The translations under genes and the position numbers were made by a program. Shown here in pieces: positions 18,509-28,225 of a stretch of DNA of 64,000 bases. The notes beneath the pieces were generated by a model, which made no database searches, had not been told where the DNA came from, and was given only the letters and a program-made list of their open reading frames with translations. The first letter of the stretch is position 1. Every line of letters begins with the position of its first letter. The stretch comes from Pseudomonas sp. Irchel 3E13 (GTDB lineage Bacteria > Pseudomonadota > Gammaproteobacteria > Pseudomonadales > Pseudomonadaceae), in assembly GCF_900187455.1 (NCBI RefSeq), contig NZ_FYDX01000004.1:62001-126000 (forward strand), read 5' to 3'.

Positions 18509-19138
18509 TCAGTGCAGGTCGTTGCGGCGGTACAGGCTGACACCCACCGCCAGCACCGCGAGCATGCCGGCGCAGCCGCGGTTGATCCATTGCATCACCC
18601 GCGCCGAGAAGGCACGTACCGCGTGTCGCCCGCCGAGGGCATAGACAATCATCACCAGGCAGTCGAGCGACGCGGTGACAACCGCGAGCACCAGGTACTG
18701 CTGCAACACCGGTTGGTCCGGGCGAATGAACTGCGGCAGGAATGCCGAGAAGAACAGCAAGCCCTTGGGATTGGACAGGCCGACGAACAGCGCCCGCAGA
18801 AAGCTCGAACGACCGCTCACAGCGACCGCCGTGCCGCTGGTACTCAACGCCTGCACCGGCGCACGCCAGAGCATCACCGCGAGATACAGCAGGTAGGCCG
18901 CGCCCACCCATTTGACCAGGCTGAACAAGTGTTCGGACGCCTGCAGCAAGGCGCCGAGGCCGCAGCCGACGGCGCCAATGAGGATCAGGTCGGAGAGCAT
19001 CGCCCCGGCCATGCCGAAGCCGGCCACGCGCATGCCGTGGCTGGCGCCGTTGTTGAGGGCCAGCAGCATCGCCGGGCCGGGCGTGACCATCACCGCGCTG
19101 GCGGCGATGACGTACAGCAGAAGGGTCGAGGCGTCCAT
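18509..19138 (-). CDS. LysE-family amino acid exporter
   Basis: A 209-residue membrane protein with about six hydrophobic segments. The family signature is near the N-terminus (VMVTPGPAMLLALNNGASHG), and GLSNPKGLLFFSAFLPQF is in the middle. Members export amino acids or homoserine lactones; the substrate is not predictable. It stands alone, convergent with the TetR gene. Confidence 0.88.
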   Translation of the reverse strand: MDASTLLLYVIAASAVMVTPGPAMLLALNNGASHGMRVAGFGMAGAMLSDLILIGAVGCGLGALLQASEHLFSLVKWVGAAYLLYLAVMLWRAPVQALSTSGTAVAVSGRSSFLRALFVGLSNPKGLLFFSAFLPQFIRPDQPVLQQYLVLAVVTASLDCLVMIVYALGGRHAVRAFSARVMQWINRGCAGMLAVLAVGVSLYRRNDLH

Positions 19139-19292
19139 GACGGCTCCAGGCAGATCAAAGCGCGAAGGATGCCTGCGCCGCCCTTCCCACTCAAGCCCCC
19201 GGACAATTTGTCGGACGGCAGTAACTAAAGTTTGCGCGACCGGTCAAACTGCACATCCCCGACATTCGCCGCTGATCCCCGGCAGGAGCTAC

Positions 19293-19883
19293 ATGTCCCT
19301 CCGCGTTCCCTTCAGGCTGTGCCCCTCGCTGCTGCTGTGCCTGGCGCTCGGCGCCGCGCCTGGCGCATCCGCCGCCACACCGGCGACGGGCCAGGCCGAT
19401 GACCTGTTCACCCTGCTCGACAATGTCACGCGCATGGCCTCTTCGGGGCTGGCCAACTGGCTCGCGCTGTCACGCGACAGCGCCGTGGCCAGCGGGGTCG
19501 AACCGATTCCGCTGCACATCCGCGCGCAACTGGAGCGCTGGTACGACTTCCAGGTGCTCGATGCCGCCCGCTATCAGGTCGGCAACACCCAGCAACTCGA
19601 CGCGGCCAGCGCCTTCCTGCAGAACCCCGATGTCAATGCCGTGACCCTGGTCGACGTGATCGTCTTCCGCACTGCCGAGGACGCCCGCGACAACGTCGCC
19701 CTGTGGGCCCACGAACTCAAGCATGTGCAGCAATACCAGCAATGGGGCGTGGAAGGGTTCGCCGCGCGCTACACGCGCAATTTCGATGCGGTGGAAGCGC
19801 CGGCCTATGCGATCCAGGCCGAGGTCGGCAAAGCGCTCAAACTGGCGCCGGGCGCCACCCTCGCCGCGCATCCGGCGCATTGA
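19293..19883 (+). CDS. Secreted HExxH protein (DUF4157-like)
   Basis: A 196-residue precursor. The ATG at 19293 has GGAG upstream and opens a signal peptide (MSLRVPFRLCPSLLLCLALG...ASA). The mature part has ALWAHELKHVQQYQQWGVEG, a zinc-protease-like HExxH followed by VQQY, and then FAARYTRNFDAVEAPAY; this arrangement resembles DUF4157. Export to the periplasm is likely. Activity and substrate are unknown. It has no operon partner. Confidence 0.65.
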   Translation: MSLRVPFRLCPSLLLCLALGAAPGASAATPATGQADDLFTLLDNVTRMASSGLANWLALSRDSAVASGVEPIPLHIRAQLERWYDFQVLDAARYQVGNTQQLDAASAFLQNPDVNAVTLVDVIVFRTAEDARDNVALWAHELKHVQQYQQWGVEGFAARYTRNFDAVEAPAYAIQAEVGKALKLAPGATLAAHPAH

Positions 19884-20166
19884 GCCGACCCTTCAAGCGA
19901 CTCAAGGGGAAACGGCGTGTCAGCACAATTCCCCCTGCCCCGTCAGCAACACACCCGGCGCCCAACGCCCTTGGCGCCGTGTACCACTGACAGACTATTC
20001 ACAGTTCCTGTAGGACTTTTCATCTATCCAGCCGGAATTGTTCCACGCCTCTATACTCCTCGTACTCATCGAACCTGATTCGACGTATCGTGAGCGGCCC
20101 GTCAGAACCGGCGGTTTCCTCTCCTGAGTGACTCGGGAAAAATCCATTCCTGATGCAGGGCCTGCG

Positions 20167-20781
20167 ATGCACAAGATTCTGATCGTCGATGATCACCCCA
20201 CCATTCGTTTTGCCACTCGCCTGCTGCTTGAGCGCGAAGGCTACGAGGTCGTCGGCGAGGCCCACGACGGCGTCACCGCCGTCAGCCTGAGCCAGGAACA
20301 CAGCCCCGATGTGGTGATTCTCGACCTCGGCCTGCCGCGGCTCGACGGCCTCAGCGTGCTGGAACGCCTGCGTGCCCTGGACCCGCCACCACGGATTCTG
20401 GTGTTCACCGGGCTGCCGCCCAGGCTGTTCGCCAAGCGCTGCATCGAAGCCGGCGCGTCGGCCTTCGTGCGCAAGGACGAAGACCTGCAGATTTTCAGCG
20501 GCGCGCTCAAGGCCGTGCTCAACGGTTACTCCTACCTGCCCGACGCCCTGCGCATGGCGCCCCGCTCCAACTCCGAGGCCGAGCGCCTGGAGCGCTTGTC
20601 CAATCGCGAGTTCGAGGTGATGCGGCAACTGGCCAAAGGCGCAAGCAACAACGAAATCGCCGACGCCATGATCCTCAGCGCGAAGACCATCAGCACCTAC
20701 AAGACCCGCATCATGGACAAGCTCCAGGTCCGCTCGCTGGCGGAACTGCTCGACCTGGCCAACCGCCACGAAATGCTCTGA
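20167..20781 (+). CDS. NarL/FixJ-type response regulator (BvgA/EvgA-like)
   Basis: A 204-residue protein: receiver domain with phospho-acceptor Asp53 ([13 protein letters not shown]) and Lys in FVRKDED, then a LuxR-type helix-turn-helix ([37 protein letters not shown]). The ATG at 20167 is chosen because the receiver starts right there ([14 protein letters not shown]); a GTG at 20128 is less likely. The hybrid kinase gene follows after seven bases, so the two form a two-component pair. Targets are unknown. The 283-base gap before it holds no gene. Confidence 0.9.
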   Translation: MHKILIVDDHPTIRFATRLLLEREGYEVVGEAHDGVTAVSLSQEHSPDVVILDLGLPRLDGLSVLERLRALDPPPRILVFTGLPPRLFAKRCIEAGASAFVRKDEDLQIFSGALKAVLNGYSYLPDALRMAPRSNSEAERLERLSNREFEVMRQLAKGASNNEIADAMILSAKTISTYKTRIMDKLQVRSLAELLDLANRHEML

Positions 20782-20788
20782 AGCGCTC

Positions 20789-23700
20789 ATGAACGCCCAT
20801 CTGTTCTGCGCCTGGGGCTTCGGCGGTTTGCTCCTGCTGCTGCCCGCGCCGCTGCAGGCCAGCGAGCCGGTGACCCAGCGCGAATTGCTCGATCGTTCGG
20901 TCAGCAGCAGCGCGGCGCCAATCCTCAGCAGCGCCGACCGGCAATGGCTGGAACGCAAGAAAGTCCTGCGCCTGGGCACCTCGGCGCCGGACTACCCGCC
21001 CTTCGACATCAACGTCAGCCAGCACGACTACGAAGGCCTCACCGCCGACTACGCCGGGCTGCTGGCGGAGCAGCTCCAGGTCGGCGTCCAGGTGCTGCAT
21101 TACCCCGACCGCAGCCAGGCGATCCAGGCCCTGCACCGTGGCGAAATCGACCTGCTGGGCAGCGCCAACGGTTTCGAGGGCGCCGACAGCGAGTTGCTGT
21201 CGAGCCTGCCCTACGCCGAGGATCAGGCGGTCATCGCCACGCCACTGGGCAAACCACGCAACCCCGACGATAACCTCGCCGAGCTGCGCCTGGCGATGGT
21301 CGATCACTACCTGCCGGCCGAACGCATCCGCGAGGTCTATCCCCGCGCGAACCTGCAGCTTTATGCGTCGAGCATGGCCGCGTTGTCGGCCCTGACCCAG
21401 GGCGATGCCGACGCCTTCATCGGCGATGCCATCAGCGCCGACTACCTGATCGGCAACCACTACCGCGACAGCGTGCAGATCAGCTACTACGTCAAACCGC
21501 TGCGCTCGTCCTTCAACTTCGCCCTCGAACACGACAACAGCACCTTGCTGCGGGTGCTCAACCAGGCCCTCGACAGCCTGTCGGAAAGCGACCGGATGAA
21601 TGTCGCCCGGCGCTGGAGCAGCGGCCTCAACAGCGTCCTGCTCAACCGCGGCGCGCTGGTCCTGACGCCGAACGAACTGGCGTGGATCCGCGCTAATCCC
21701 AAGGTCAGAGTGGCGATCAACAAGTACTTTGCGCCGCTGACGTTCATTGATGACAAACAGCAGTTTCGCGGCATCACCGCCGACCTGCTGGAACAGATCG
21801 GCCTGCGCACCGGCCTCGACTTCCAGGTCGTCGAAGCGGCCTCGGTGCCGGAGATGATCCAGTTGGTCGAAGACGGTCAGGCCGATCTGGTCGGCACCCT
21901 GCCCTACGGCGCCGAGCGCGCCCGTACCCTTGATTTCACCCGGCCTTACCTGACCACGCCACGGGTGCTGGTCACCGCCGCCCACGCCAATGCCCCCGAC
22001 ACCGCCGAAGCGCTGGCCGGCAAACGCCTGGCGCTGATCCGTGGCACGCCGTACGCGCAGACCTTGCGCCGCGAGCACCCGGCTATCGAACTGGTGGAAG
22101 TCGATGACCCGCTGGCGTTGATGGAGTACGTCGCTCAGGGCCGCGCCGATGCCGCCATCAGCTCACAGATCAACGCCGCCTATTTCATCAGCCGGCTGTT
22201 CAAGGACCGCCTGCGCATCGCCGCGCTGCTCGACGACACCCCGGCGACCGCCGCGTTCGCCACCGCCCACGGCAACACCTTGCTGCATTCGATCCTGGAA
22301 AAGACCCTGCTCAGCATTGAGCCGGATGAGATGACCCAGCTTGCCAACCGTTGGCGGACCAATGCCTTGATCAGCGACAACCCGTGGCGCAACTACCGCG
22401 GGCTGGTGCTGCAGATTCTGGTGGTCGCCGGCCTGCTGATCGCCGCCGTGGTGTTCTGGAACCGCTACCTGCGCCGCCTGATCGGCCAGCGCACCGAGGC
22501 CGAACAGGCGCTGCAACGGCAACTGAAAATCAGCGAAGGACTGCTGCTCGAACTGCGCCAGGCCAAGGAACAGGCCGACAACGCCAACCAAGCCAAGAGT
22601 GCGTTTCTCGCCACCATGAGCCATGAAATCCGCACGCCGATGAACGCGGTGATCGGCCTGCTGGAACTGGCCCTGAAAGATGCCGCCCAGGGCCGCATCG
22701 ACCAACCGTCGTTGCAGGTCGCGTTCGACTCCGCCAGCGGGCTGCTGGAACTGATCGGTGACGTGCTCGACATCGCCCGCATCGAGTCCGGGCACATGGC
22801 CCTGGTACTCGAACCTACCGACCTGCCGCTGCTGATCCGCAGTGCCGCGCAAGTCTTCGACAGCAGCGCCCGGCTCAAGGGCCTGACCCTGGAACTGGAC
22901 CTGCGCGGCCCGGCGCGGTCGGTGCTGGTCGATCCGCTGCGGCTGCGCCAGGTGCTGTCCAACCTGCTGAGCAACGCCATCAAATTCACCGAACACGGCG
23001 TGGTGCGGGTCGAGTTGAACATCGAGGCGGCGAGCGACGACCTGAATGCCCGCATCGAACTCAGCGTGCGGGACAGCGGCATCGGCATCAGCGCCGCCGA
23101 TCAGGCGCGACTGTTCAGCCCGTTCGCCCAGGTCGGCCAGCAGCCGGCGCGCCAGGGCACCGGCCTGGGCCTGGTGATCAGCCGGACCCTGTGCGAATTG
23201 ATGGGCGGCGCGCTGCGGCTTTCCAGCGAACCCGGCCAGGGCACCCGGGTGGTGATCGACCTGAGCCTGCCGTGGGCCGGCCCGCTGGAGCGCGCGCAAG
23301 TGACCAGCGAGACGCAGGCCAACAGCCCAGCGCTGAACATCCTCGTGGTGGATGACTACCCGGCCAACCTGATGCTGCTGGACAAGCAACTCGGCGTACT
23401 CGGCCACCGCGTCAGCCAGGCCAGCGACGGCAGCGCGGCGTTGCAGCTATGGCGCGACGGCCAGTTCGACGTGCTGATCACCGATTGCAATATGCCGGGC
23501 ATGGACGGTCATGAGCTGGCCCAGGCGGTGCGCGCTGAAGAGGCCGCGAGCCAACGGCGCCGCTGCCTGATCCTCGGCCTGACCGCCAATGCCCAGGCCG
23601 AGGAACGCGAGCATTGCCTGGCGTCGGGAATGGATGACTGCCTGTTCAAGCCCATCGGCCTTGGCGCCTTGCGCCAGCACCTGAGCGGGCTGGACGTGAC

Positions 23701-24052
23701 GCCCGCCATGGCAGCCAGCGAGGACGACAGCGGTTTCGACCTCGATGAACTGCGTCACCTGACCCTCAACGACCCGCAACTGATCCAGCGCCTGATCGCC
23801 GAACTGGCCCACAGCACCACCCTGGACCTTGCTGCCTTGCGCGCCCTCGGCCCGGACTCGCCGCGACCGGCGCTCAAGGCACTGGTCCACCGGATTCGCG
23901 GCGGCATGAAAATGCTCAAGGCGCGCGGGCTGGTGGCGCATTGCGATGCGCTGGAACGAGGGTGTGCGCAGAAGTTGGGGGATGGGGAATTGCAGGTGCT
24001 GAAGGGGCGGCTGGAGGAGAGTTTGGAGAGGTTGTTGCGCAGGCTTGATTGA
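20789..24052 (+). CDS. BvgS/EvgS-like hybrid sensor kinase
   Basis: 1087 residues. The order is signal peptide (1-24), two tandem Venus-flytrap (SBP_bac_3) sensor domains (about 55-280 and 300-525), one transmembrane segment (about 537-557), a coiled linker, histidine kinase with His612 ([18 protein letters not shown]), ATPase N-box [11 protein letters not shown] and GTGLGLVIS, receiver with Asp899 ([12 protein letters not shown]), and Hpt with His1034 ([11 protein letters not shown]). This is the phosphorelay layout of BvgS/EvgS, but no PAS domain lies between membrane and kinase. It pairs with the response regulator upstream. The ligand is unknown; flytrap domains bind amino acids or small acids in relatives. 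Confidence 0.93.
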   Translation: MNAHLFCAWGFGGLLLLLPAPLQASEPVTQRELLDRSVSSSAAPILSSADRQWLERKKVLRLGTSAPDYPPFDINVSQHDYEGLTADYAGLLAEQLQVGVQVLHYPDRSQAIQALHRGEIDLLGSANGFEGADSELLSSLPYAEDQAVIATPLGKPRNPDDNLAELRLAMVDHYLPAERIREVYPRANLQLYASSMAALSALTQGDADAFIGDAISADYLIGNHYRDSVQISYYVKPLRSSFNFALEHDNSTLLRVLNQALDSLSESDRMNVARRWSSGLNSVLLNRGALVLTPNELAWIRANPKVRVAINKYFAPLTFIDDKQQFRGITADLLEQIGLRTGLDFQVVEAASVPEMIQLVEDGQADLVGTLPYGAERARTLDFTRPYLTTPRVLVTAAHANAPDTAEALAGKRLALIRGTPYAQTLRREHPAIELVEVDDPLALMEYVAQGRADAAISSQINAAYFISRLFKDRLRIAALLDDTPATAAFATAHGNTLLHSILEKTLLSIEPDEMTQLANRWRTNALISDNPWRNYRGLVLQILVVAGLLIAAVVFWNRYLRRLIGQRTEAEQALQRQLKISEGLLLELRQAKEQADNANQAKSAFLATMSHEIRTPMNAVIGLLELALKDAAQGRIDQPSLQVAFDSASGLLELIGDVLDIARIESGHMALVLEPTDLPLLIRSAAQVFDSSARLKGLTLELDLRGPARSVLVDPLRLRQVLSNLLSNAIKFTEHGVVRVELNIEAASDDLNARIELSVRDSGIGISAADQARLFSPFAQVGQQPARQGTGLGLVISRTLCELMGGALRLSSEPGQGTRVVIDLSLPWAGPLERAQVTSETQANSPALNILVVDDYPANLMLLDKQLGVLGHRVSQASDGSAALQLWRDGQFDVLITDCNMPGMDGHELAQAVRAEEAASQRRRCLILGLTANAQAEEREHCLASGMDDCLFKPIGLGALRQHLSGLDVTPAMAASEDDSGFDLDELRHLTLNDPQLIQRLIAELAHSTTLDLAALRALGPDSPRPALKALVHRIRGGMKMLKARGLVAHCDALERGCAQKLGDGELQVLKGRLEESLERLLRRLD

Positions 24053-24061
24053 TGGGGCCGC

Positions 24062-24126
24062 ATCGCGAGCAAGCTCGCTCCTACAGGATTGCGATTGAAC
24101 CCTGTAGGAGCGAGCTTGCTCGCGAT
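24062..24126. repeat. REP doublet (inverted pair)
   Basis: Perfect 26-base inverted repeat arms at 24062-24087 and 24101-24126, built on ATCGCGAGCAAGCTCGCTCC, lie between the convergent kinase and Cache-protein genes. This is the REPIN arrangement common in Pseudomonas. Confidence 0.9.
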
Positions 24127-24141
24127 ACTCGCAATAAAAGA

Positions 24142-24891
24142 TCAAAGCGCCTTGCGCAACCCCGGCAACCGCACCAGCGACCACCCCGTCTCCGACTCCG
24201 ACAAGGTCAAACGAATCTCGTCCAGTTGCATGTTGCTCAGCAACGTCGACACCAGATCCCCGACCATCCAGTTGGCCGTGTTGGACGCGATCACCCGGCC
24301 ATCGGCGGACAGCAGCACCGCCTCGTGGTCCAGGCGCATCAAGCTGCGCACCAGCAGGCGTTCGACGTTGTGCAGCGACAGGTCGAGCCCGGCCACGCCA
24401 ATGAAGCGCCCCTGCACCATGATCGGCATGGTGAAGGTCAACACGTACAGGTTGGTACCGTAGAGGTCCACGTAAGGCCCCTCCACCACGCTCTTGCCGG
24501 TATCGCGGGGACGGCGGTACCAGGGCATTTCGGTGTAGTCGTAGTAATTCTCGCGGCGCCGGTCGAAATTGGGCCGCAGCGGCAGGGTCTTGCCGCCGTC
24601 CGCCAGGTACCACCATTCCAGGTGCATTTCCCGGTCGGCCAGACAGTTGGGCTCGACGATCACACCGCCACCGCAACCAAAGGCACCGGTCGCGAGCAAC
24701 TGGCGGTCGATGGCCGGGCGCAAGGACGCCAGGTCTTTCGCGGCGGGCTGCCGGCCCTCGGCCAGAACCCGCTCCCAGAGCGAGCGGGTGTCCTCCACCA
24801 ACTCGCGGACCTGGTTGAAAATAGTCCCCAGGGTGCTGTCCAGCTGCTGGGCGCAGGCCGAAAAGGACGCGTTATCGCTAAGGGCAAACAT
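24142..24891 (-). CDS. Soluble Cache-domain protein
   Basis: A 249-residue protein with a GAGGTAG ribosome site. A central Cache-type pocket is visible: NYYDYTEMPWYRRPRDTGKS, then GPYVDLYGTNLYVLTFTMPI, then GRFIGVAGLDLSLHNVERLL, the GxxGxDxSL ending typical of Cache ligand domains. No signal peptide, membrane segment or output domain can be seen, so it is probably a cytoplasmic stand-alone sensor. It follows a GntR gene by 62 bases on the same strand and is likely co-transcribed, opposite the aldehyde dehydrogenase/N-demethylase genes. Role inferred: binding the pathway substrate or modulating GntR. Confidence 0.75.
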   Translation of the reverse strand: MFALSDNASFSACAQQLDSTLGTIFNQVRELVEDTRSLWERVLAEGRQPAAKDLASLRPAIDRQLLATGAFGCGGGVIVEPNCLADREMHLEWWYLADGGKTLPLRPNFDRRRENYYDYTEMPWYRRPRDTGKSVVEGPYVDLYGTNLYVLTFTMPIMVQGRFIGVAGLDLSLHNVERLLVRSLMRLDHEAVLLSADGRVIASNTANWMVGDLVSTLLSNMQLDEIRLTLSESETGWSLVRLPGLRKAL

Positions 24892-24953
24892 GGCACTACC
24901 TCACGCAGGTTCGGCATTTCTTGTTATGTCATCAGGCGTTGTGTCACGCCATT

Positions 24954-25706
24954 TCAGTCTTCATCGGTTTCGGCCAGCAGTTCCAGGCGCAGGCTGATCA
25001 GGCGCTTGATACCGCGGCTGACATGCGCTTCGGCCAGCGCGCCGGCCAGCACCGCGTCTCCCGCGACCAGCGCCTGCAAGATGGCCTGATGCTCCTGCTC
25101 GACCACCGCCACATCGCTGCCGCCCGCCGCGTCCATCCACAACAGTTCGCCCACTTCGGATTGCAAGCGCATCTCTGCGTTGGTCAGGCGCAGCGACTGG
25201 GCGGCCGCGGCCACCTCGATGTGGAAACGGGCATCGGCGCGGTGCCGTGCCTGGCGCGAGGCCGCTTGTCGGAGCATGTCGATGTGATGGGCGATGCGCG
25301 CCTGCTGCTCGGGCGAACTGCGCCGGGCCGCCAGGCGCGCGGCGGTGCCGGAAATGGCGGTCTGCTCATCGCCCAGGTCGCGCAGGTCCGGGCCGCTCAT
25401 GTCGCGCAGGCGTTGCAGCAGCAGCGCCTCGGGCAACTCGATCGGCGCGCAGACGAAACTGCCGCCGTTACGCCCGCGCCGGGTTTCGATCAACCCGCGC
25501 TGGCGCAACACCACCAGCGCCTCGCGCAGGGTGACGGTGGCCACGCCCAGTTGCAGCGCCAGTTCCGCCTCGCTGGGCAACTGCTGGCCTTCGGCGAACA
25601 GCCCCAGTTCGATGGCCTCCACCAGCCGGCGCGCCACCTCATCGGTGCGCCCTTCCTGGCGCAGCCGGATGAATGCGGTGTTACGAGCACTATTAAGGGC
25701 AGTCAT
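24954..25706 (-). CDS. GntR-family regulator (FadR subfamily, FCD domain)
   Basis: A 250-residue protein. The N-terminal winged helix contains QQLPSEAELALQLGVATVTL and REALVVLRQRGLIETRRGRN. The C-terminal FCD all-helical ligand domain has ARFHIEVAAAAQSL and EQEHQAILQALVAGD; the Asp/His positions are consistent with a metal site. It has a strong ribosome site (GGGAGAGG). It is divergent from the aldehyde dehydrogenase gene and is its probable repressor. Confidence 0.88.
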   Translation of the reverse strand: MTALNSARNTAFIRLRQEGRTDEVARRLVEAIELGLFAEGQQLPSEAELALQLGVATVTLREALVVLRQRGLIETRRGRNGGSFVCAPIELPEALLLQRLRDMSGPDLRDLGDEQTAISGTAARLAARRSSPEQQARIAHHIDMLRQAASRQARHRADARFHIEVAAAAQSLRLTNAEMRLQSEVGELLWMDAAGGSDVAVVEQEHQAILQALVAGDAVLAGALAEAHVSRGIKRLISLRLELLAETDED

Positions 25707-25836
25707 TGCCTCTCCCTATCGAGCATTGCAGAGCCTGAAGCCAGCCTCGGCGAAAAAATTCAATCCCGCATCTTATAGCGAAGAAGCGGACGCTTGATAG
25801 CACCGAATTCGCCTCGACTTAGCCTTTTCAAGCCAG

Positions 25837-25880
25837 TTGGCAAGCATCAAACTTTAAGATATGGTTTCATATGTTTAAAG
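25837..25880 (+). promoter_or_regulatory. Promoter with overlapping dyad before aldehyde dehydrogenase
   Basis: TTGGCA (25837-25842), a 17-base spacer and TATGGT (25860-25865) form a sigma-70-like promoter. An imperfect dyad CTTTAA-gATATG...CATATg-TTAAAG (25852-25880) covers the -10 region. This is a good place for repression by the divergent GntR protein. Inference from pattern. Confidence 0.45.
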
Positions 25881-25955
25881 CAGGAACGCGAGCATCCACG
25901 ACGTCCGCGCCTGCATCAGCGATTTCCGTCAACAAATCCAACCAAGGAATACGCC

Positions 25956-27380
25956 ATGCAAACCCGACTCCTGATCAATGGCCAGTTGATCGATGGGCAA
26001 GGTGCTCCCTACGCCGTGTACAACCCCGCCGAGGGCAGCGTTCTGGTGAACATCCCCGAAGCCAGCAGCGCTCAGGTTGACGCCGCAGTGCAGGCCGCCG
26101 ACCAGGCGTTCGACGGCTGGTCGCAGACCCCGCCGAAGGACCGCGCGCACCTGCTGCTCAAGCTGGCCGACCGCATCGAGGCCGAAGCGCAAACCCTCGC
26201 CCGCCTCGAATCGCTGAACTGCGGCAAGCCTTATCAGGCCGCCCTCAACGATGAAATCCCGGCCATCGCCGACGTCTTCCGCTTCTTCGCCGGTGCCAGC
26301 CGTTGCCTGTCGGGCTCCGCGGGTGGCGAATACCTGCCGGGCCACACCTCGATGATCCGCCGCGACCCGCTGGGCGTGGTCGCCTCCATCGCGCCGTGGA
26401 ACTACCCGCTGATGATGGTCGCCTGGAAACTCGCCCCGGCCCTGGCCGCCGGCAACGCCGTGGTGCTCAAGCCGTCCGAGCAGACGCCGCTGACCGCCCT
26501 GGCCCTCGGCGAAATCATCGCCGAGCTGTTCCCCGCCGGCGTGGTCAACATCCTTTTCGGTCGCGGCCCGAGCGTCGGCGAGCCACTGGTCAATCACGCC
26601 AAGGTGCGCATGGTCTCGCTGACCGGTTCGGTCGCCACCGGGGCGCGCATCATTTCCAGCACCGCCAGCAGCGTGAAGCGCACCCATATGGAACTGGGCG
26701 GCAAGGCACCGGTGCTGATCTTCGATGACGCCGATATCGACGCCGCCGTCGAGGGCATCCGCGCGTTCGCCTTCTACAACGCCGGCCAGGACTGCACCGC
26801 TGCCTGCCGCCTTTATGTTCAGAAAGGCGTCTACGAGCGCTTTGTCAGCCAGTTGGGCGAGGCGGTATCAAGCCTGCGCATGGGCCTGCAGGACGACCCG
26901 GAGACTGAACTCGGCCCGCTGATCACCCGCGATCACCTTGAGCGCGTGGCCGGTTTCGTCGAGCGCGCCAAGGCGCAGCCGCATATCCGTGTGGTCACCG
27001 GCGGCAACCGCGTCGACGGCCCGGGCTTCTTCTTCGAGCCGACCGTTCTGGCCGATGCCCGCCAGGACGATGAAATCGTTCAGCGCGAAGTCTTCGGGCC
27101 GGTGGTCAGCATCACCCCGTTCGACGACGAAGCGCAGGCCCTGGCCTGGGCCAATGACTCCGACTACGGCCTGGCTTCTTCGGTCTGGACCCGCGACGTC
27201 GGCCGCGCCAACCGCCTGGCCGCGCGCCTGCAATACGGCTGCACCTGGGTCAACACGCACTTCATGCTGGTCAGCGAAATGCCCCACGGCGGCATGAAGC
27301 AGTCGGGCTACGGCAAGGACATGTCGATGTACGGCCTGGAAGACTACACCTGCGTCCGCCACGTGATGTTCAAGCACTGA
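25956..27380 (+). CDS. NAD(P)+-dependent aldehyde dehydrogenase (aminobutyraldehyde/betaine-aldehyde type)
   Basis: A 474-residue enzyme with AAGGAA ribosome site. Cofactor and catalytic features are intact: [32 protein letters not shown], catalytic Glu in [16 protein letters not shown] and Cys in [14 protein letters not shown]. Overall it resembles gamma-aminobutyraldehyde dehydrogenases (PatD/PuuC-like), which oxidise amino aldehydes. It precedes the N-demethylase genes, so it could oxidise an aldehyde released during amine breakdown; the exact substrate is unproven. Confidence 0.88.
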   Translation: MQTRLLINGQLIDGQGAPYAVYNPAEGSVLVNIPEASSAQVDAAVQAADQAFDGWSQTPPKDRAHLLLKLADRIEAEAQTLARLESLNCGKPYQAALNDEIPAIADVFRFFAGASRCLSGSAGGEYLPGHTSMIRRDPLGVVASIAPWNYPLMMVAWKLAPALAAGNAVVLKPSEQTPLTALALGEIIAELFPAGVVNILFGRGPSVGEPLVNHAKVRMVSLTGSVATGARIISSTASSVKRTHMELGGKAPVLIFDDADIDAAVEGIRAFAFYNAGQDCTAACRLYVQKGVYERFVSQLGEAVSSLRMGLQDDPETELGPLITRDHLERVAGFVERAKAQPHIRVVTGGNRVDGPGFFFEPTVLADARQDDEIVQREVFGPVVSITPFDDEAQALAWANDSDYGLASSVWTRDVGRANRLAARLQYGCTWVNTHFMLVSEMPHGGMKQSGYGKDMSMYGLEDYTCVRHVMFKH

Positions 27381-27391
27381 TTCGCACCGAA

Positions 27392-27408
27392 GGGGTGCCT
27401 TGCGCCCC
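27392..27408 (+). terminator. Weak stem-loop after aldehyde dehydrogenase
   Basis: GGGGTGC / GCGCCCC with a 3-base loop, 11 bases after the stop, followed by ATTT only. It may partly separate the dehydrogenase from the N-demethylase genes. Confidence 0.4.
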
Positions 27409-27466
27409 ATTTCGCGGCACCGATCCGGTCGCCGGCACCACCCTTCACCTTTGCAACACCTGATGA

Positions 27467-27598
27467 AACCGGCCCAAAACCGGCCTTTACGATAAAACAT
27501 ATAAAACCATAGGCAATATGGCATAGGTTCTGCTTTATCCCCGACACGAAGCAGAAACCGGTCGCCATTGTTACCAACCGGCCCAAAACCGGGGTAAC
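27467..27598. repeat. 17-bp direct repeat pair, second copy inside a dyad
   Basis: AACCGGCCCAAAACCGG occurs perfectly at 27467-27483 and 27576-27592. The second copy is flanked by GTTACC (27570-27575) and GGTAAC (27593-27598), making a larger inverted repeat just before the ribosome site of the next gene. The copies bracket the sigma-54-like promoter and are candidate regulator sites. Confidence 0.65.
27519..27534 (+). promoter_or_regulatory. Sigma-54-like promoter before N-demethylase genes
   Basis: TGGCATAGGTTCTGCT has the GG-N10-GC core of the -24/-12 promoter and one mismatch in each conserved block. It lies about 85 bases before the first subunit gene. An enhancer-binding protein gene is not present nearby. 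Confidence 0.5.
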
Positions 27599-27619
27599 GA
27601 CTTACGAGGTGTGTCACCC

Positions 27620-28225
27620 ATGCTTATCACCGGCATCAAGAGCCGTCCGGTCTACGACCGGCTGCAACCCATGACGGGCGGCCTGCGCCACCTGATCGCG
27701 GGCCAGGGCAGCGGCGGCGCGGCCATGCTGCGCCTGATCGCGGACATGTCCGCCGAACAGCGCCACAACAGCGCCCTGCTCTACTCCACCGAATCCTTCT
27801 CCGGCCACACCCACTTGCAGGACCTGCAAGACGCCGACGTGGCGGGACTGGAAGTGTTCCCCAGCAACCAGGCGCTGCTCGACGCCCTGCGCGAACGCCT
27901 CGGCGCCGCCCACATGGGCACCCGCCTGTACCTGAGCGGCTCGGAAAGCTTCATCGGCACCGCCATGCAGGCCGCCAACGAAGTCGACCTGAACCGCGAC
28001 GAAGTGCTGCGTGAACACAGCGGCACCCTGGTTCGCCGGGTCTGGTGCGCGCACTGCGACACCTACACCGAAAACGTCGCGCAGCGTGTCTTCACCTGCC
28101 CCGGTTGCCAGCTCAACCTCGTGGTACGCGACCACTATTCCCGTCGTCTGGCCGCCTTCCAGGGCATCAAGGCTGACGGCGAAGTCCCAGGCGAACTGCC
28201 CGCTGCCGAGGAGCTCGACACATGA
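27620..28225 (+). CDS. Dimethylamine monooxygenase subunit DmmA-family protein
   Basis: A 201-residue protein; ATG at 27620, eight bases after GAGGTG. The C-terminal part has two CxxC knuckles (WCAHCDTYTEN and FTCPGCQLNLVV), a rubredoxin-like or zinc-ribbon metal site. The family is a small subunit of the heme-dependent oxidative N-demethylase system. It overlaps the next gene by four bases. With the reductase and heme subunit downstream it forms a three-gene enzyme set that removes a methyl group from a secondary amine as formaldehyde. Confidence 0.78.
   Translation: MLITGIKSRPVYDRLQPMTGGLRHLIAGQGSGGAAMLRLIADMSAEQRHNSALLYSTESFSGHTHLQDLQDADVAGLEVFPSNQALLDALRERLGAAHMGTRLYLSGSESFIGTAMQAANEVDLNRDEVLREHSGTLVRRVWCAHCDTYTENVAQRVFTCPGCQLNLVVRDHYSRRLAAFQGIKADGEVPGELPAAEELDT

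Noticed and set aside
24062..24126. REP doublets as a CRISPR array
   Set aside because: Units are inverted pairs with variable intervals, not direct repeats with regular spacers; no cas gene is present.
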